Shown: in pieces, positions 28,381 to 38,898 of the stretch
How the letters are laid out: every line of letters starts with the position of its first letter
Numbering within the stretch: position 1 is the first letter of the stretch
Assembly: GCF_016888135.1 (NCBI RefSeq)
Contig: NZ_JACSWB010000164.1
Span: 94,200-158,199, forward strand
DNA length: 64,000 nt
Direction of reading: 5' to 3'
DNA from: Leptolyngbya sp. CCY15150
GTDB taxonomy: Bacteria; Cyanobacteriota; Cyanobacteriia; RECH01
The notes under the pieces: model-generated
Told to the model about the DNA's origin: nothing
The model's database searches: none
The model's input: the letters and a program-made list of their open reading frames with translations, nothing else
Position numbers and translations under genes: made by a program

Positions 28381-29499
28381 ATGGTTCACTCTCCACCGCA
28401 GCGCCCTGCCCACGGCGGCAATCTTGCCTGGGCCGCCGCGATCGCCCTCTGCCACCCTCAAGACATCCTCGACTTTTCCGCTAGCATCAATCCCCTCGGG
28501 CCACCTGCATCGGCGATCGCTGCCCTGCAATCGGGCATGGCCACCCTGCGGGACTACCCCGACCCTAGCTACAGCCAGCTTCGCGCCGCTCTGGGACAAG
28601 CCCACCAGCTTTCCCCGGACTGGATTCTGCCGGGAAATGGCGCGGCGGAAGTGTTGACCTGGGCGGGCTATGAGCTGACGTCCTGCAAAGCTGTGGTGCT
28701 GCCAACGCCGGCTTTTGGCGACTATGGGCGATCGCTGCATACCTTTGGCGTTTTGGTCTTGCCCCAGTCGCTGGATCTAGAGGCGATCGCCCTCGGTCAG
28801 TCGCCATCCTTAGTGGATCTATCGACCTTGCCCTATGCACCGGAAGACTGCGGTTTGCTGATCAACAATCCCCACAATCCCACCGGGCATCTATGGACAG
28901 CAGAGGCGCTCTTGCCCTACCTGCAGGCGTTCAAGCAGGTGGTGATTGACGAAGCCTTCATGGACTTTTTGCCCGAGGACGAGCAGCAAAGTCTGGTGCC
29001 CTGGATAGCGGATTATCCTAACCTGGTGATCCTGCGATCGCTCACCAAGTTCTACAGCTTGCCGGGGCTGCGGCTGGGCTATGCGATCACCCATCCCGAT
29101 CGCGTTCAGCGCTGGCAGTCGTGGCGCGATCCTTGGACGGTGAATGCTCTGGCTGATCTGGCTGGACAGGCCGTGGTGGGCGATCGCCTCTTTCAGCAGC
29201 AAACCCGGCAATGGCTGCCGCCCGCGCGCCAATCCTTGATGGCAGGTCTGGCCGCCTTGCCCGGCCTTCGCCCCTACCCCGGCGCGGCGAACTATTTACT
29301 GGTTCAAACCGAAGCCTCCAGCACGGCTCTGCAACAGCGGTTGCTCACCCGCCATCGCATTCTGGTGCGAGACTGTATCAGTTTTCCAGACCTGGGCGAT
29401 CGCTTTTTTCGCATTGCCGTACGCCGCCCTGAGGAAAATCAGCGTCTGCTGGAGGGTCTCGCTGATTGCACGTCGGTGGACTCCATTCAATGCAGCTAG
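28381..29499 (+). CDS. cobD: Threonine-phosphate decarboxylase / CobC-CobD-type aminotransferase-fold protein
   Basis: CobD decarboxylates L-threonine O-3-phosphate to aminopropanol phosphate for the nucleotide loop of cobalamin. The 372-residue PLP enzyme of fold type I begins HGGNLAWAA and DFSASINPLGPP, phrases diagnostic of this branch against HisC. The active-site lysine is in ILRSLTKFYSLPGLRLGY. NNPHNPTGHLW and VIDEAFMDF are also present. It is distant from other cobalamin genes in the window. No cobalamin riboswitch was seen upstream. It is convergent with the YyaL-like gene. Confidence 0.9.
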   Translation: MVHSPPQRPAHGGNLAWAAAIALCHPQDILDFSASINPLGPPASAIAALQSGMATLRDYPDPSYSQLRAALGQAHQLSPDWILPGNGAAEVLTWAGYELTSCKAVVLPTPAFGDYGRSLHTFGVLVLPQSLDLEAIALGQSPSLVDLSTLPYAPEDCGLLINNPHNPTGHLWTAEALLPYLQAFKQVVIDEAFMDFLPEDEQQSLVPWIADYPNLVILRSLTKFYSLPGLRLGYAITHPDRVQRWQSWRDPWTVNALADLAGQAVVGDRLFQQQTRQWLPPARQSLMAGLAALPGLRPYPGAANYLLVQTEASSTALQQRLLTRHRILVRDCISFPDLGDRFFRIAVRRPEENQRLLEGLADCTSVDSIQCS

Positions 29500-29562
29500 G
29501 TTACCGGATTGAGCGATGTCGAAACCCTTGTCTCCTAAGGGCTCTGTTCACCTACCTCAGAG

Positions 29563-31629
29563 CTAGGGCGATCGCCGTTCGATCTGCTGGAGCTGGTCGA
29601 GTAACATCTGAACATCGCTGGCTGGGGCTTTGCAGCTCAGACCTTGGCAGACCATGCCCACGGCTCCCTCAGGGAGATGAGGGGCGACTTGATAGATGGT
29701 GGTGGGATGGTAGGCGGCGGCGAGGGCGGGAATTAACTCTGGCTGGGTGCGCACTAGGGTGGGGTTGCGGAACCAGTCGAGAGCGGCAAATAGGGTGGGG
29801 CAAGCGCGCGGAGCCTGCACCATGGCGGGGGCGAAGGCGGTGAGTCCCTGTTCTGCCCGGTCGAGGTAATCGAGGTTTTCCGTTAGCAGGAACAGGCGCA
29901 TCAGGTTGGCGATCGCAATCCCGTTGGCTGAGGGCGTAGCATTGTCTTCAAAGCTGCGTTCTCGCACCACGAGGTCATTCCGGGCGTCGGTATTGTAGTA
30001 CCCTCCGAGTTCAATGCTCCACAGAAATTCGTCAAATTCTGCCTGCACAGCGATCGCCCGCTCTAGCCAGGATGGTGCCGCTGTTGGATCTAGGGCGATC
30101 GCCCCTTGGTGAACATCAATCAGCGCTTTAATGAACAGTGCATAGTCTTCCGACTGAGCCAGCACCGCTGCTTGTCCCTCGTAGTTGAGACGATGGAAGC
30201 GATCGCCCACCCATTGATGATCCAGGATGAACTGAGCCGTTTGGCTGGCCAGGGTGAGGTAGTCTGGCTGCTGGAACACCGCTGCCGCTCGGGCCAGACC
30301 GGAGATCATCAGACTATTCCAGGCGGCGATCATCTTGGTATCGGTCACTGGGGGAATGCGTCCGGGCCAAGCCGTTTGGGTGGCGTCTTGGCGATCGCGG
30401 GCTGGGGCAAAGCGGGAAACCTGCTCCGGCGGCGCACCATAGCGCACGGTGAACAGTTTACCCAGAGCGGTTTTGGCTGCGGGCAAGAGCGCCCCTGGCG
30501 TGAGGCGCTGCAAAACATTCTGCCCTTCAAAGTTGCCGGGTGGAGAAATGGTAAACGGCTGGGATTCGAGGGCGTCTAAGTCGTCGGGTGCCAGAAACTG
30601 GGCTAGCTCCTCGTAGCTCCACACGTAAAAAGCCCCTTCCTCCGGCTCAACTTGCTCCGGGGTGACAAAGCTATCGGCATCCTGAGCCGCATAGAAAAAG
30701 CCTGGCTCGGCAAGCATCTCCCGTTTCAGCCAGTCCACGGTGCCAGCGATCGCCTGTTCAAAGGCTGGCTCTTGTAAACCCGCCGCCCAGAGATCGGCCA
30801 GATATTCCACAATCTGCCCATTGTCGTAGAGCATTTTTTCAAAGTGGGGCACTGTCCAGGTGGCATCGACGGTGTAGCGATGGAAACCACCGGCGACGTG
30901 GTCATAAATGCCGCCCAGGGCCAGGCTCAAACCCCGCTGATAGCACAGTTCCCGCGCATCATACTCCGTGTCATCTCCGGAGAGGCGATCGCCCCGGAGT
31001 GCCGCTAAGGCGTAGGGAATCATGGGAAAGCTGGGCCCCGTATCGCGACTGCTGAGGATGCCCGCACTGTAGTCGAGACCCTGACGAAGCTGACTATCTT
31101 CTAAACTGCCGGAAGCCTGCAAACGAGATACCTGCTGCAGTTGAGCCAGGATCTTTTCCTTCACCGTGCTCAGCTTTTCAGTTTCCGTATCAAAAAAGTT
31201 GCGAATCGCCTGCAGCACCTGAAAGAAACCCGGCCGGCCGTAGCGCGGCTCTAGGGGAAAATAGGTGCCGCCATAGAAGGGCAGCAGATCGTCGGGGGAG
31301 AGAAATACATTCAGCGGCCAGCCTCCCTGCCCGGTCATCATTTGCAGGGTTTGCATATAAATGCTGTCAATATCTGGGCGCTCTTCCCGATCAACCTTAA
31401 TCGGCAGGAAGTGCTCGTTCATATAATCAGCGATCGCCCCATCGGAGAAGGCTTCCCCCTCCATGACCGTACACCAGTGGCAGCTTGAATAGCCAATGGA
31501 TAGAAAAATGGGGCGATGGGTGGCGCGGGCGGTGGCGATCGCCTCATCACACCAAGGCCACCAATCGATGGGATTCTCTGCGTGTTTCCGCAGATAGAGG
31601 CTTTGGGACTGGGCAAGTCGATTCGTCAT
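29563..31629 (-). CDS. YyaL/spermatogenesis-associated 20-type thioredoxin-fold protein
   Basis: The 688-residue protein begins at the ATG at 31629. It has an N-terminal thioredoxin-like domain of the DUF255 type: LYLRKHAENPIDWWPW, then FLSIGYSSCHWCTVMEGEAF with the CHWC redox pair, and VDREERPDID. An (alpha/alpha)6-barrel region follows (VPHFEKMLYDNGQI; WNSLMISGLARAA; ATPSANGIAIANL). The barrel resembles N-acylglucosamine 2-epimerases. The family is widespread, and its enzymatic role is unsettled. Short repeats of CTATCCTGACAA precede the start. Confidence 0.93.
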   Translation of the reverse strand: MTNRLAQSQSLYLRKHAENPIDWWPWCDEAIATARATHRPIFLSIGYSSCHWCTVMEGEAFSDGAIADYMNEHFLPIKVDREERPDIDSIYMQTLQMMTGQGGWPLNVFLSPDDLLPFYGGTYFPLEPRYGRPGFFQVLQAIRNFFDTETEKLSTVKEKILAQLQQVSRLQASGSLEDSQLRQGLDYSAGILSSRDTGPSFPMIPYALAALRGDRLSGDDTEYDARELCYQRGLSLALGGIYDHVAGGFHRYTVDATWTVPHFEKMLYDNGQIVEYLADLWAAGLQEPAFEQAIAGTVDWLKREMLAEPGFFYAAQDADSFVTPEQVEPEEGAFYVWSYEELAQFLAPDDLDALESQPFTISPPGNFEGQNVLQRLTPGALLPAAKTALGKLFTVRYGAPPEQVSRFAPARDRQDATQTAWPGRIPPVTDTKMIAAWNSLMISGLARAAAVFQQPDYLTLASQTAQFILDHQWVGDRFHRLNYEGQAAVLAQSEDYALFIKALIDVHQGAIALDPTAAPSWLERAIAVQAEFDEFLWSIELGGYYNTDARNDLVVRERSFEDNATPSANGIAIANLMRLFLLTENLDYLDRAEQGLTAFAPAMVQAPRACPTLFAALDWFRNPTLVRTQPELIPALAAAYHPTTIYQVAPHLPEGAVGMVCQGLSCKAPASDVQMLLDQLQQIERRSP

Positions 31630-31631
31630 AA

Positions 31632-31665
31632 CTATCCTGACAACTATCCTGACAACTCCTGACAA
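31632..31665. repeat. Short tandem repeat in the leader of the YyaL-like gene
   Basis: CTATCCTGACAA occurs at 31632-31643 and 31644-31655, followed by a partial copy CTCCTGACAA (31656-31665). It starts immediately upstream of the chosen ATG, and if a GTG start upstream were used it would be translated. Confidence 0.7.
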
Positions 31666-31734
31666 CTACAGCATGTCTATGATCACGGCTAGCCCCACAG
31701 ACCACCGTAATGACCCGTAGCCAAGAGTCTTGAC

Positions 31735-32244
31735 CTATTCAAACAAGCGAAAATAGGGATAGAGTACCGGCGCGCCGGGCTCTTTCTCTAGGGAAAAATT
31801 GATCACATCCCAGCAGGGATCCTCCTGGGGGTCGGGGCTAAATTCCACCGGTAGCCCATAGAGACGCGGCGCTGTAGACTCCCCCTGACCTCGCCATGGA
31901 GCATTGCGCTCTAGGTAGCTACTCACCAAGTCCTGATAGCGCTTGGCAATGATCACGCGGGTGGCGCGATAGCCTTGGGTATAGAGGCGATCGAGGGCTT
32001 CATGAATTTCAAAGCGAATGCCGTCGGGATGGGTATGCTGCCGATACCAGTCGTCATCCCAGCGTCGCCAATGCCGTCCTGATTGCAGATGCACCAATTC
32101 CTCTGTTTTGGGATCCGCCTCAAAGGCTCCATGACGCGGACAGAGATAGGTGTCTGTCAAGGTGAGGGCGGGAATCGTTTGCCGACAGTGGGGGCATTGG
32201 ATTTCCGGGCCAAAAATTGGATATTGTAAAGCTGGGTTCATCAT
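31735..32244 (-). CDS. Zinc-ribbon protein of the cyanobacterial TIGR02652-like family
   Basis: The protein of about 169 residues begins MMNPALQYPIFGPEI. A putative zinc ribbon follows: CPHC and, about 17 residues later, CPRHGAFEAD. The body is rich in Trp, Arg and Tyr (RHWRRWDDDWYRQH; GYRATRVIIAKRY) and ends PVLYPYFRLFE. This wording matches a family confined to cyanobacteria. The function is unknown. Two adjacent ATGs (32244 and 32241) are equally possible. It lies downstream of nothing on its strand and is divergent from the gamma-carbonic anhydrase gene. Confidence 0.85.
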   Translation of the reverse strand: MMNPALQYPIFGPEIQCPHCRQTIPALTLTDTYLCPRHGAFEADPKTEELVHLQSGRHWRRWDDDWYRQHTHPDGIRFEIHEALDRLYTQGYRATRVIIAKRYQDLVSSYLERNAPWRGQGESTAPRLYGLPVEFSPDPQEDPCWDVINFSLEKEPGAPVLYPYFRLFE

Positions 32245-32550
32245 GAAGTCGTTGCCAGCATAGTCTCCATTCACCAAGGCTATCCTTAGACGTGTTGAGG
32301 GCAGAGCTACAACAGAATGCCGTTTACAAGCAGCGGGATTGAATGACGCACAGAGGGCTGAGGGATGGGCGTTGGGATCTACTGAGATTGACCCGGATGA
32401 TCTACTTTAGACGAGGACTGCGATCGCTATCAGTGCGATCGCCATCGGCATGGATGAATCCCTTAACTATGGGTTCATGCCCTCAGCAGACCGAATGAAC
32501 CAGCCTACGTCATGGGTATTTGTTGATAACCTTAGCAGAAATCATCGTCT
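32245..32550. other. 306-bp divergent intergenic region
   Basis: It lies between the zinc-ribbon protein gene and the gamma-carbonic-anhydrase gene. Two GCGATC-containing segments lie close together (about 32421-32445). No gene, hairpin or promoter is assigned with confidence. Confidence 0.5.
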
Positions 32551-33093
32551 ATGAGCAGTGAGTTTTCCCTATCTTCCCCATTCCCCTTCGGACGATCGCC
32601 TGATATGTCTGCTGCGGCCTTTGTGGCTGGTAATGCCACGGTCATCGGTCGGGTAGCGATCGCCACCGGGGTGAGTATTTGGTATGGCGCTGTGGTGCGG
32701 GGGGACGTGGAAGACATTCGCCTCGGCAGCTACAGCAATGTGCAGGATGGTGCGGTGCTGCATGGCGATCCGGGCCAGCCGACGGTGCTGGAGGATTACG
32801 TCACCATCGGCCACCGGGCGGTGGTGCATAGCGCCTATATTGAAACCGGCTGTCTGATTGGTATTGGGGCGATTGTCCTGGACGGCGTGCGGGTGGGGGC
32901 AGGCAGCATCATCGGTGCGGGCTGTGTGGTCACCAAAGATGTACCGCCGCGATCGCTAATGGTGGGCGTTCCTGCCAAGCAACTGCGGCAGGTGTCGGAG
33001 GATGAGGCCAAAGATCTGATCGACCATGCCAAGCGCTATTACACCCTGGCGCTGGCCCATGCCGGTCGGGGCAGTGATTTAGGATTTTGCTAG
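32551..33093 (+). CDS. Gamma-carbonic-anhydrase family protein
   Basis: The 180-residue protein is a left-handed beta-helix of hexapeptide repeats: [20 protein letters not shown], then [20 protein letters not shown] and ending with [20 protein letters not shown]. Candidate zinc ligands are the histidines in LHGDPG and [10 protein letters not shown]. It is the small free-standing type (YrdA/CcaA-like) rather than carboxysomal CcmM, since no RbcS-like repeats are present. Whether it hydrates CO2 cannot be decided from sequence; some family members are inactive. Confidence 0.92.
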   Translation: MSSEFSLSSPFPFGRSPDMSAAAFVAGNATVIGRVAIATGVSIWYGAVVRGDVEDIRLGSYSNVQDGAVLHGDPGQPTVLEDYVTIGHRAVVHSAYIETGCLIGIGAIVLDGVRVGAGSIIGAGCVVTKDVPPRSLMVGVPAKQLRQVSEDEAKDLIDHAKRYYTLALAHAGRGSDLGFC

Positions 33094-33159
33094 TCAGCTC
33101 AGCGAGAGCCCACGGGCATAACAGGATAAGCTGCGAACAACCCTATCGGACTCTTGGAT

Positions 33160-33208
33160 GTAGGGTTCGCGAAGCGCAACGCACCGCCAACCCTCAGCCG
33201 TAACGCGT
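33160..33208. repeat. Diverged copy of the GCCGTAACGCACCG-type repeat
   Basis: The segment AGGGTTCGCGAAGCGCAACG then CACCGCC and CAGCCGTAACGCG resembles the 32-bp repeats at 3001-3094 in composition and wording. It lies downstream of the carbonic-anhydrase-like gene. Confidence 0.5.
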
Positions 33209-33262
33209 TATACTGTCGCCCACGCATCCTGTGATCATGGGGCTTTTCAAATCACTGGGGGA

Positions 33263-34132
33263 TTAGCGTTCGCGAAATTCCACGTAATCTTGCCCAAGCA
33301 CAACGTCATAGTCGCCAAAAAAGTCATGTCCTAGCAGACCTAGATCGAGTTCTGGCGTTGAGACGGCCACCAAGACATTGTTGGCGATCGCCCCCCCGGC
33401 TTCCATGGAGTTCACATAGCCCAGCCCAAAGGACACATTGCGGGCGCTGGCAGTTGAGACAGTGGTTTCGCCCACTCGCACCACGCCGAGAGCATTGGCC
33501 ATGGCTGGCGTAATCACCGTGCCGCTGGCCCCCGTATCCACAATCATCGGAAAAGACTGCCGACCGTTGAACGTGACATTCACCACCGGCGTACCGCCTG
33601 CTCGGCTGACAATGGGAGTGCGGAAAACGCTAGAACTAACGGGGGCAGGTGATGGCTGCGTTGCTGTTCCTAGGCTACTTGTAGGAGGTGTAGCTTGGGG
33701 CGTGACCACGACGACCCCATCGGAACTGGCGGCAACGGGGCGGTTAGCCTGCTGCTCGGCATAGCTGAGATTTTGCTGATACTCGGTAATTTTGGTCTGG
33801 GCCTGGGGATAGTTGGCGCTGGATTGGGGCACGGCTTGCAGGAGGGCGATCGCCTGCTGCCACCGGTTGATTGCCAATCGCCAATCATCTTGGGACTGGG
33901 CCCGCTGGGTGATATTGACGGCACTTGTGGCCCGCTCAATCGCTTCCTGGAAATAGTCAGTAGCGGCGGGCTCTGGCTCCGGCTCTGGCTCCGCTTCAAT
34001 CGGTTCAGTTTCCACCACAGCATCCATCGGTGGCACTGGGGCGGTTTCGGTGGACGCAGGCCGACAGGATAAACTCCCAATCAGTAATCCTCCTAGCAAG
34101 AGAGGAAGTCCGGGTTTGAGGTGCTGCATCAT
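33263..34132 (-). CDS. Retropepsin-like aspartic protease lipoprotein
   Basis: An ATG at 34132 (or the next codon) gives about 289 residues with a lipobox near residue 22 (LLIGSLSC), so it is probably membrane-anchored outside the cytoplasm. A short Glu-Pro run and a helical, tetratricopeptide-like region (AIERATSAVNITQRAQSQ to YQQNLSYAEQQA) precede the C-terminal single retropepsin-like domain. That domain has the catalytic motif FPMIVDTGASGTVITP and a GLLGHDFFGDYDVVLG strand. Bacterial proteins with one such lobe act as dimers. The substrate is unknown. Confidence 0.88.
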   Translation of the reverse strand: MMQHLKPGLPLLLGGLLIGSLSCRPASTETAPVPPMDAVVETEPIEAEPEPEPEPAATDYFQEAIERATSAVNITQRAQSQDDWRLAINRWQQAIALLQAVPQSSANYPQAQTKITEYQQNLSYAEQQANRPVAASSDGVVVVTPQATPPTSSLGTATQPSPAPVSSSVFRTPIVSRAGGTPVVNVTFNGRQSFPMIVDTGASGTVITPAMANALGVVRVGETTVSTASARNVSFGLGYVNSMEAGGAIANNVLVAVSTPELDLGLLGHDFFGDYDVVLGQDYVEFRER

Positions 34133-34332
34133 GAGGTGCAAGGCTCCAATCGGTGAAGGTCTAACGCGATCGAGATCAGGCGGGTGCAAGCTGGATAGCC
34201 TACCGAGGGTGGCAAAACTTTGTCAACGAATGCTGAAGGGCGGGGCAGCTCTTTGGGGTCTTTTAACTTAATATGCCCCAATCCAAGCGTAAGATGAATG
34301 AGGCAAATTTAAAGATGTGCTGAGAGGACGTT

Positions 34333-35487
34333 ATGGTGCTTGCCCAAGCTAAACCTGCACTACTAGTGCTATCCGATGGAACGGTTTACCATGGTTGGTC
34401 GTTTGGCGCGACAGGCACCACCATCGGCGAGGTGGTGTTTAACACCGGTATGACTGGCTACCAAGAGGTGTTGACCGATCCCAGCTACTGTGGACAGATC
34501 GTTACATTCACCTACCCAGAACTGGGCAATACGGGGGTCAATCCCGAGGATGATGAATCTAGCCATCCCCAAGTGGCAGGGGCGATCGCTCGCAATATTT
34601 GCCACCGTCCCAGCAACTGGCGATCCACCCAGTCTCTTCCAGCCTACCTTGATCAGCACCACATTCCCGGCATTTTTGGCATTGATACTCGGGCGCTCAC
34701 CCGCAAAATTCGTTCCTCTGGCTCCATGAACGGGGCGATCTCCACTGAAATTTTGGATCCGGGTGAACTGTTGCTCAAGGTGCAGGCAGCTCCCAGCATG
34801 GCCGGGTTGAACCTTGTGAAACAGGTCACTACTCCAGACACCTATGAATGGTCGGAACCTACGGATACCAACTGGGAATTTAACCTCGATACCGCACCGG
34901 CCAGCCAGCCCGAATTCACCGTCGTCGCCATAGACTTTGGCATCAAACGCAATATTCTGCGCCGCCTGACCCGCTACGGCTGTCGGGTGATTGTGGTGCC
35001 TGCCCATACCCCCGCCGCCGAGATTTTGGCCCATAACCCCGACGGTATTTTCCTGTCCAATGGCCCTGGCGATCCGTCGGCGGTCACCGATGGCATCGAG
35101 ACCATGAAGACGCTGCTCTCGGCCCAAAAGCCGGTGTTTGGCATTTGCATGGGGCACCAAATCCTCGGTCTATCCCTGGGGGCGGAAACGTTTAAGCTCA
35201 AGTTTGGCCACCGAGGCTTGAACCAGCCCGCAGGTCTATCCCAGCAGGTAGAGATTACCAGCCAGAACCACGGTTTCGCCATCACCGCCGAGTCCTTAGA
35301 TGATGCCCAAGTGGACATCACCCATCTCAACCTCAACGATCAAACCGTGGCCGGCATTCGCCATAAAACCCTGCCCCTGTTCTCCGTGCAGTATCACCCG
35401 GAAGCTAGCCCCGGCCCCCACGATGCCGACTATCTGTTTGAACAGTTTGTGACCACCATGCGCCAACAGCGATCGCTGGCTAGCTAA
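34333..35487 (+). CDS. carA: Carbamoyl-phosphate synthase small (glutaminase) subunit
   Basis: CarA hydrolyses glutamine and passes ammonia to CarB to make carbamoyl phosphate for pyrimidines and arginine. The 384-residue length is standard. The N-terminal domain has [20 protein letters not shown]. The class-I glutaminase domain has [15 protein letters not shown] (Cys near 270) and the catalytic pair in [12 protein letters not shown]. The ATG follows AGAGGA by 6 nt. The stop TAA overlaps the stop of the convergent methyltransferase gene in a shared CTAA. carB is not in this window. Confidence 0.97.
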   Translation: MVLAQAKPALLVLSDGTVYHGWSFGATGTTIGEVVFNTGMTGYQEVLTDPSYCGQIVTFTYPELGNTGVNPEDDESSHPQVAGAIARNICHRPSNWRSTQSLPAYLDQHHIPGIFGIDTRALTRKIRSSGSMNGAISTEILDPGELLLKVQAAPSMAGLNLVKQVTTPDTYEWSEPTDTNWEFNLDTAPASQPEFTVVAIDFGIKRNILRRLTRYGCRVIVVPAHTPAAEILAHNPDGIFLSNGPGDPSAVTDGIETMKTLLSAQKPVFGICMGHQILGLSLGAETFKLKFGHRGLNQPAGLSQQVEITSQNHGFAITAESLDDAQVDITHLNLNDQTVAGIRHKTLPLFSVQYHPEASPGPHDADYLFEQFVTTMRQQRSLAS

Positions 35488-35996
35488 CCCGGCGCACCCC
35501 ACTGCCGCACATATTCATAGATGGCGATCGCTGCTGCTGTTTGTACATTCAGCGATTCCACCAAACCAAATTGGGGAATGGTGACCGTTTGGCTACAGCA
35601 GCGGCGCACATGCTGGGGAATGCCCGTCAGCTCTTTCCCCAGCACCAAAATAGACCGCTGGGGGTAGCTAAAGTCGGGTAGCGGTTGTGCCTGGGTATCT
35701 AGATCGAGGGCGATCGCGGTATAGCCTTGCTGAGCCTGGTGTCGTAGCCAATCCGGCAGGTGCTCGACGGGACAGTCCTGCAGGGGTTGCCATTGGTGGC
35801 TTGAGGCAGCCAGACCCCGAAACGCTGAGTTATGGGCGATCGCGCCATTGTTGACGACGAGAGACTGCAGGCGAAAGGCCTCCACTGTGCGGCACAGTGC
35901 CCCTAGATTAGCGGGATGGCCCACCAACGAAGCACACACCATCAAGGGATGACGAGGGGCCGTGGGATAGGTGTGACGACTGAGACGCTCGACCAT
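35484..35996 (-). CDS. SpoU (TrmH)-family RNA methyltransferase
   Basis: The 170-residue single-domain SPOUT methyltransferase has the three family motifs: [33 protein letters not shown] and [18 protein letters not shown], the last forming the knotted SAM site. It probably 2'-O-methylates a ribose in tRNA or rRNA. The exact nucleotide cannot be told. It ends with a 4-bp overlap with carA on the opposite strand. Confidence 0.92.
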   Translation of the reverse strand: MVERLSRHTYPTAPRHPLMVCASLVGHPANLGALCRTVEAFRLQSLVVNNGAIAHNSAFRGLAASSHQWQPLQDCPVEHLPDWLRHQAQQGYTAIALDLDTQAQPLPDFSYPQRSILVLGKELTGIPQHVRRCCSQTVTIPQFGLVESLNVQTAAAIAIYEYVRQWGAPG

Positions 35997-36113
35997 AACG
36001 CAAGCAGCACAACACTCTTTTGGATATAGCGGTCACCAATTTACTAGGGTGGGCACTGCCCACCATCTACAGGGGGTTTACCCTATTTTCCCACTAACGT
36101 TATCCTGAAAACG

Positions 36114-37055
36114 TTAATAGATGCCGTCGGTGCCAGCTCCACATACTAAGGCACAGATGCGATCGCCCTTGGAGATGGGGACTCTCTGCTGCAAAATCGC
36201 TGCCATGGCCGCTGCGCCACTGAGTTCCGCCGCAATGCCACATTCAAACCATAGCCAATGGGCCGCCTCGCGCATCTCTTCATCGGTGACTAGGACAATC
36301 TCTTCCACATTTTGCTGCACTAAGGATAAATTGAGCCGGGTACTTTGGCAGGGGGCAAGGGTGTTGGCTGTGGTTGTGATTTTAGGTAAGGTAATCACCT
36401 GATTGGCCTTCACACTTTCGTAAAGCGTTGGCGCACCGGTCGGTTCTACACCGATGATGCGAATAGCGGGATTGATTAACTTAGCCGCTGCTGCTACACC
36501 GCTGATTAATCCACCGCCCCCGATCGCCACGATGATTTTATCAAGCTGGGGTGCTTGCACGGCCAATTCCAACGCTAAGGTACCCTGACCAGCAATCACC
36601 ATCGGATCGGCAAAGGGATGAATGTAGGCCATTCCCGTTTGCTCGGCCATGGCTAGGGCAGCATGGTTGGCATCGTCCCACACCTCTCCATGGCGAATGA
36701 CCTCAGCACCCCAGCGCTGAAGTTTGATCGCCTTGCTTTCAGGAACATTGGCGGGCAGAAAGATTTTGGCGGGCACGTGGGCTGTCCAGGCTGCATAGGC
36801 CACGGCTAGCCCATGGTTCCCCCCCGAAGCCGTGATTACCCCGCGCTCCAGATCGTCTGGTACCAGGCTGAGTAACTTATTCAAGGCTCCCCTTGCCTTG
36901 AAGGCTCCGGTCACCTGTAGGTTTTCCAGCTTCAGCAGCAGATGGGCATCCAGACAGGGCGACTGTTGTAATCCTACGAGTTCAAGAACAGGCGTCTGCC
37001 GAATATAGGGGGCGATGCGAGCTTGGGCAGACTGAAAATCGGACAGGGTGACCAT
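36114..37055 (-). CDS. Threonine/serine dehydratase (PLP fold type II)
   Basis: The 313-residue enzyme has the PLP lysine in [18 protein letters not shown], the substrate loop [17 protein letters not shown] and the phosphate-binding glycines in [17 protein letters not shown]. It lacks the C-terminal ACT-like regulatory domain of biosynthetic IlvA. It is therefore closer to catabolic threonine dehydratases or serine racemases, and it may deaminate threonine or serine or racemise serine. It stands alone, divergent from the photolyase gene. Confidence 0.9.
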   Translation of the reverse strand: MVTLSDFQSAQARIAPYIRQTPVLELVGLQQSPCLDAHLLLKLENLQVTGAFKARGALNKLLSLVPDDLERGVITASGGNHGLAVAYAAWTAHVPAKIFLPANVPESKAIKLQRWGAEVIRHGEVWDDANHAALAMAEQTGMAYIHPFADPMVIAGQGTLALELAVQAPQLDKIIVAIGGGGLISGVAAAAKLINPAIRIIGVEPTGAPTLYESVKANQVITLPKITTTANTLAPCQSTRLNLSLVQQNVEEIVLVTDEEMREAAHWLWFECGIAAELSGAAAMAAILQQRVPISKGDRICALVCGAGTDGIY

Positions 37056-37207
37056 ACGACCATCTCAAACAAAACAATGGTAGATATTCTAGGTGGTTCC
37101 TGTCCCAGGAATCTGATCAGGAGGGGGCAATTCTCCGCAAAGGCGATCGCCCTTGGCCAAGCTTCGTAATAATAGTAGGCGACTGGTATTCAACAACGGG
37201 CAGGATT

Positions 37208-38644
37208 ATGACAGAGTTGGGTTTATTTTGGCATCGCCGCGATCTGCGTCTCAGCGATAATCTGGGACTGGCAACCCTGGCGCAGCGTAGTCTGCGCTTG
37301 GTGGGATTGTTCTGCCTCGATCCGGCGTTGCTCGATCCCCAGGAAGTGGCGGCGGCGCGGGTGGTCTATCTCCTGGGCAGTTTGGCAGATCTACAGCAGC
37401 GCTATGCCCAGGTGGGCAGTCAGTTGCTGATCCTCCAGGGGCAACCGGCGATGATGCTACCCCGTCTGGCCCAAGCGTTGGGTGCTACCCAGGTGGCGTG
37501 GAATCTGGATGTGGAACCCTATGCCCAGGAGCGCGATCGCCAGGTCACGGAAGCTCTACAGGAGTCGGGTCTCACGGTGCAAACCACCTGGGATCACCTG
37601 CTCCATGAGCCGGGAGCTGTGAAAACCGGCAGCGGCACTCCCTATACGGTCTACACGCCCTTTTGGCGCAATTGGCGATCGCAAGCCAAGCTGCCCCCTG
37701 CACCTACGCCAGACCAGCTAGCGGGCTTGACCGATGCAGAACAGGCGATCGCCCATGACCACACCATCGCCCTACCCTCAGCCAACCAGTTAGGATTCAC
37801 CTGGGACACCGACCTGCTGCTGCCCCCCGGTGAAAAGGCTGCCCACGATCGCCTCTATGACTTTTGTGACCGCGAGCAAGCGATCGCCACCTACAACGAC
37901 CAGCGCAACATTCCCTTTTTGCCCGGCACCTCTCGCCTGAGTGCAGCGCTGAAATTTGGTACCCTGGGCATCCGCACCCTCTGGGTCGCCGCCGATGCCG
38001 CCTACCAACGCAGCCGCAGTGACGAAACTCGCACCCATGTGGAAACCTGGCAGCAGGAAATTGCCTGGCGAGAATTCTACCACCATGCCCTTTATTTCTT
38101 CCCTGAACTGGCGGATGGCCCCTACCGCGATCCCTTTAAGGACTTTCCTTGGGATAATCACCCCGACCAGTTCCAAGCTTGGTGTGAGGGGCGTACCGGC
38201 TATCCCATCGTCGATGCCGCCATGCGCCAGCTCAACGAAACCGGCTGGATGCATAACCGCTGTCGCATGATTGTCGCGAGTTTTCTCACCAAGGATCTGA
38301 TCATCAACTGGCAGTGGGGCGAACGCTACTTTATGCAGCGCTTGGTGGACGGCGATTTGGCGTCTAATAACGGCGGCTGGCAGTGGAGCGCTTCCAGCGG
38401 TATGGATCCGAAACCCTTGCGGATTTTTAACCCAGCCAGCCAGGCCAAGAAGTTTGATCCTGAGGCGGACTACATTCGCCAGTGGTTGCCGGAGTTGCGC
38501 AGTGTAGATACCCAGCCCCTAGTGACCGGCGATATTCCTTTTTGGGAGCGCGATCGCTGCGGCTATCCTGCCCCCATCGTTGATCATAAGGTACAGCAAA
38601 ATCGCTTCAAAGCACTCTATAAAGCCCAGAAAGACAAGGGTTAG
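37208..38644 (+). CDS. phr: Deoxyribodipyrimidine photolyase
   Basis: This 478-residue class I photolyase repairs UV-induced cyclobutane pyrimidine dimers with blue light. The N-terminal antenna domain starts [20 protein letters not shown]. The C-terminal FAD domain has [53 protein letters not shown] and [17 protein letters not shown]. This pattern fits a true CPD photolyase more than a cryptochrome. Cyanobacterial relatives use 8-HDF as antenna; the antenna here cannot be read directly. No operon partner is seen. Confidence 0.95.
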   Translation: MTELGLFWHRRDLRLSDNLGLATLAQRSLRLVGLFCLDPALLDPQEVAAARVVYLLGSLADLQQRYAQVGSQLLILQGQPAMMLPRLAQALGATQVAWNLDVEPYAQERDRQVTEALQESGLTVQTTWDHLLHEPGAVKTGSGTPYTVYTPFWRNWRSQAKLPPAPTPDQLAGLTDAEQAIAHDHTIALPSANQLGFTWDTDLLLPPGEKAAHDRLYDFCDREQAIATYNDQRNIPFLPGTSRLSAALKFGTLGIRTLWVAADAAYQRSRSDETRTHVETWQQEIAWREFYHHALYFFPELADGPYRDPFKDFPWDNHPDQFQAWCEGRTGYPIVDAAMRQLNETGWMHNRCRMIVASFLTKDLIINWQWGERYFMQRLVDGDLASNNGGWQWSASSGMDPKPLRIFNPASQAKKFDPEADYIRQWLPELRSVDTQPLVTGDIPFWERDRCGYPAPIVDHKVQQNRFKALYKAQKDKG

Positions 38645-38898
38645 AGTCACCCCAGCTTCCCAAGACTTCACCTGGCCGGGGGTATCGGACTAGCCCAAGA
38701 ATCGGCAAACTAGGAAAAGCGATCGCTCTATGGGGCACCGATGAGTCACACAACGCAGGTCGTGACCTGGATCCCAATGCGGATAACTCAATCTATCCCA
38801 CTGCCATACGAGTTGTCTCCTTTTGTGCTACAACTATGCTACAAATGTAATATGCTGCCTTGGTGCAGCGTAACCGTTGGCTAAACCGAGAACAGGGT

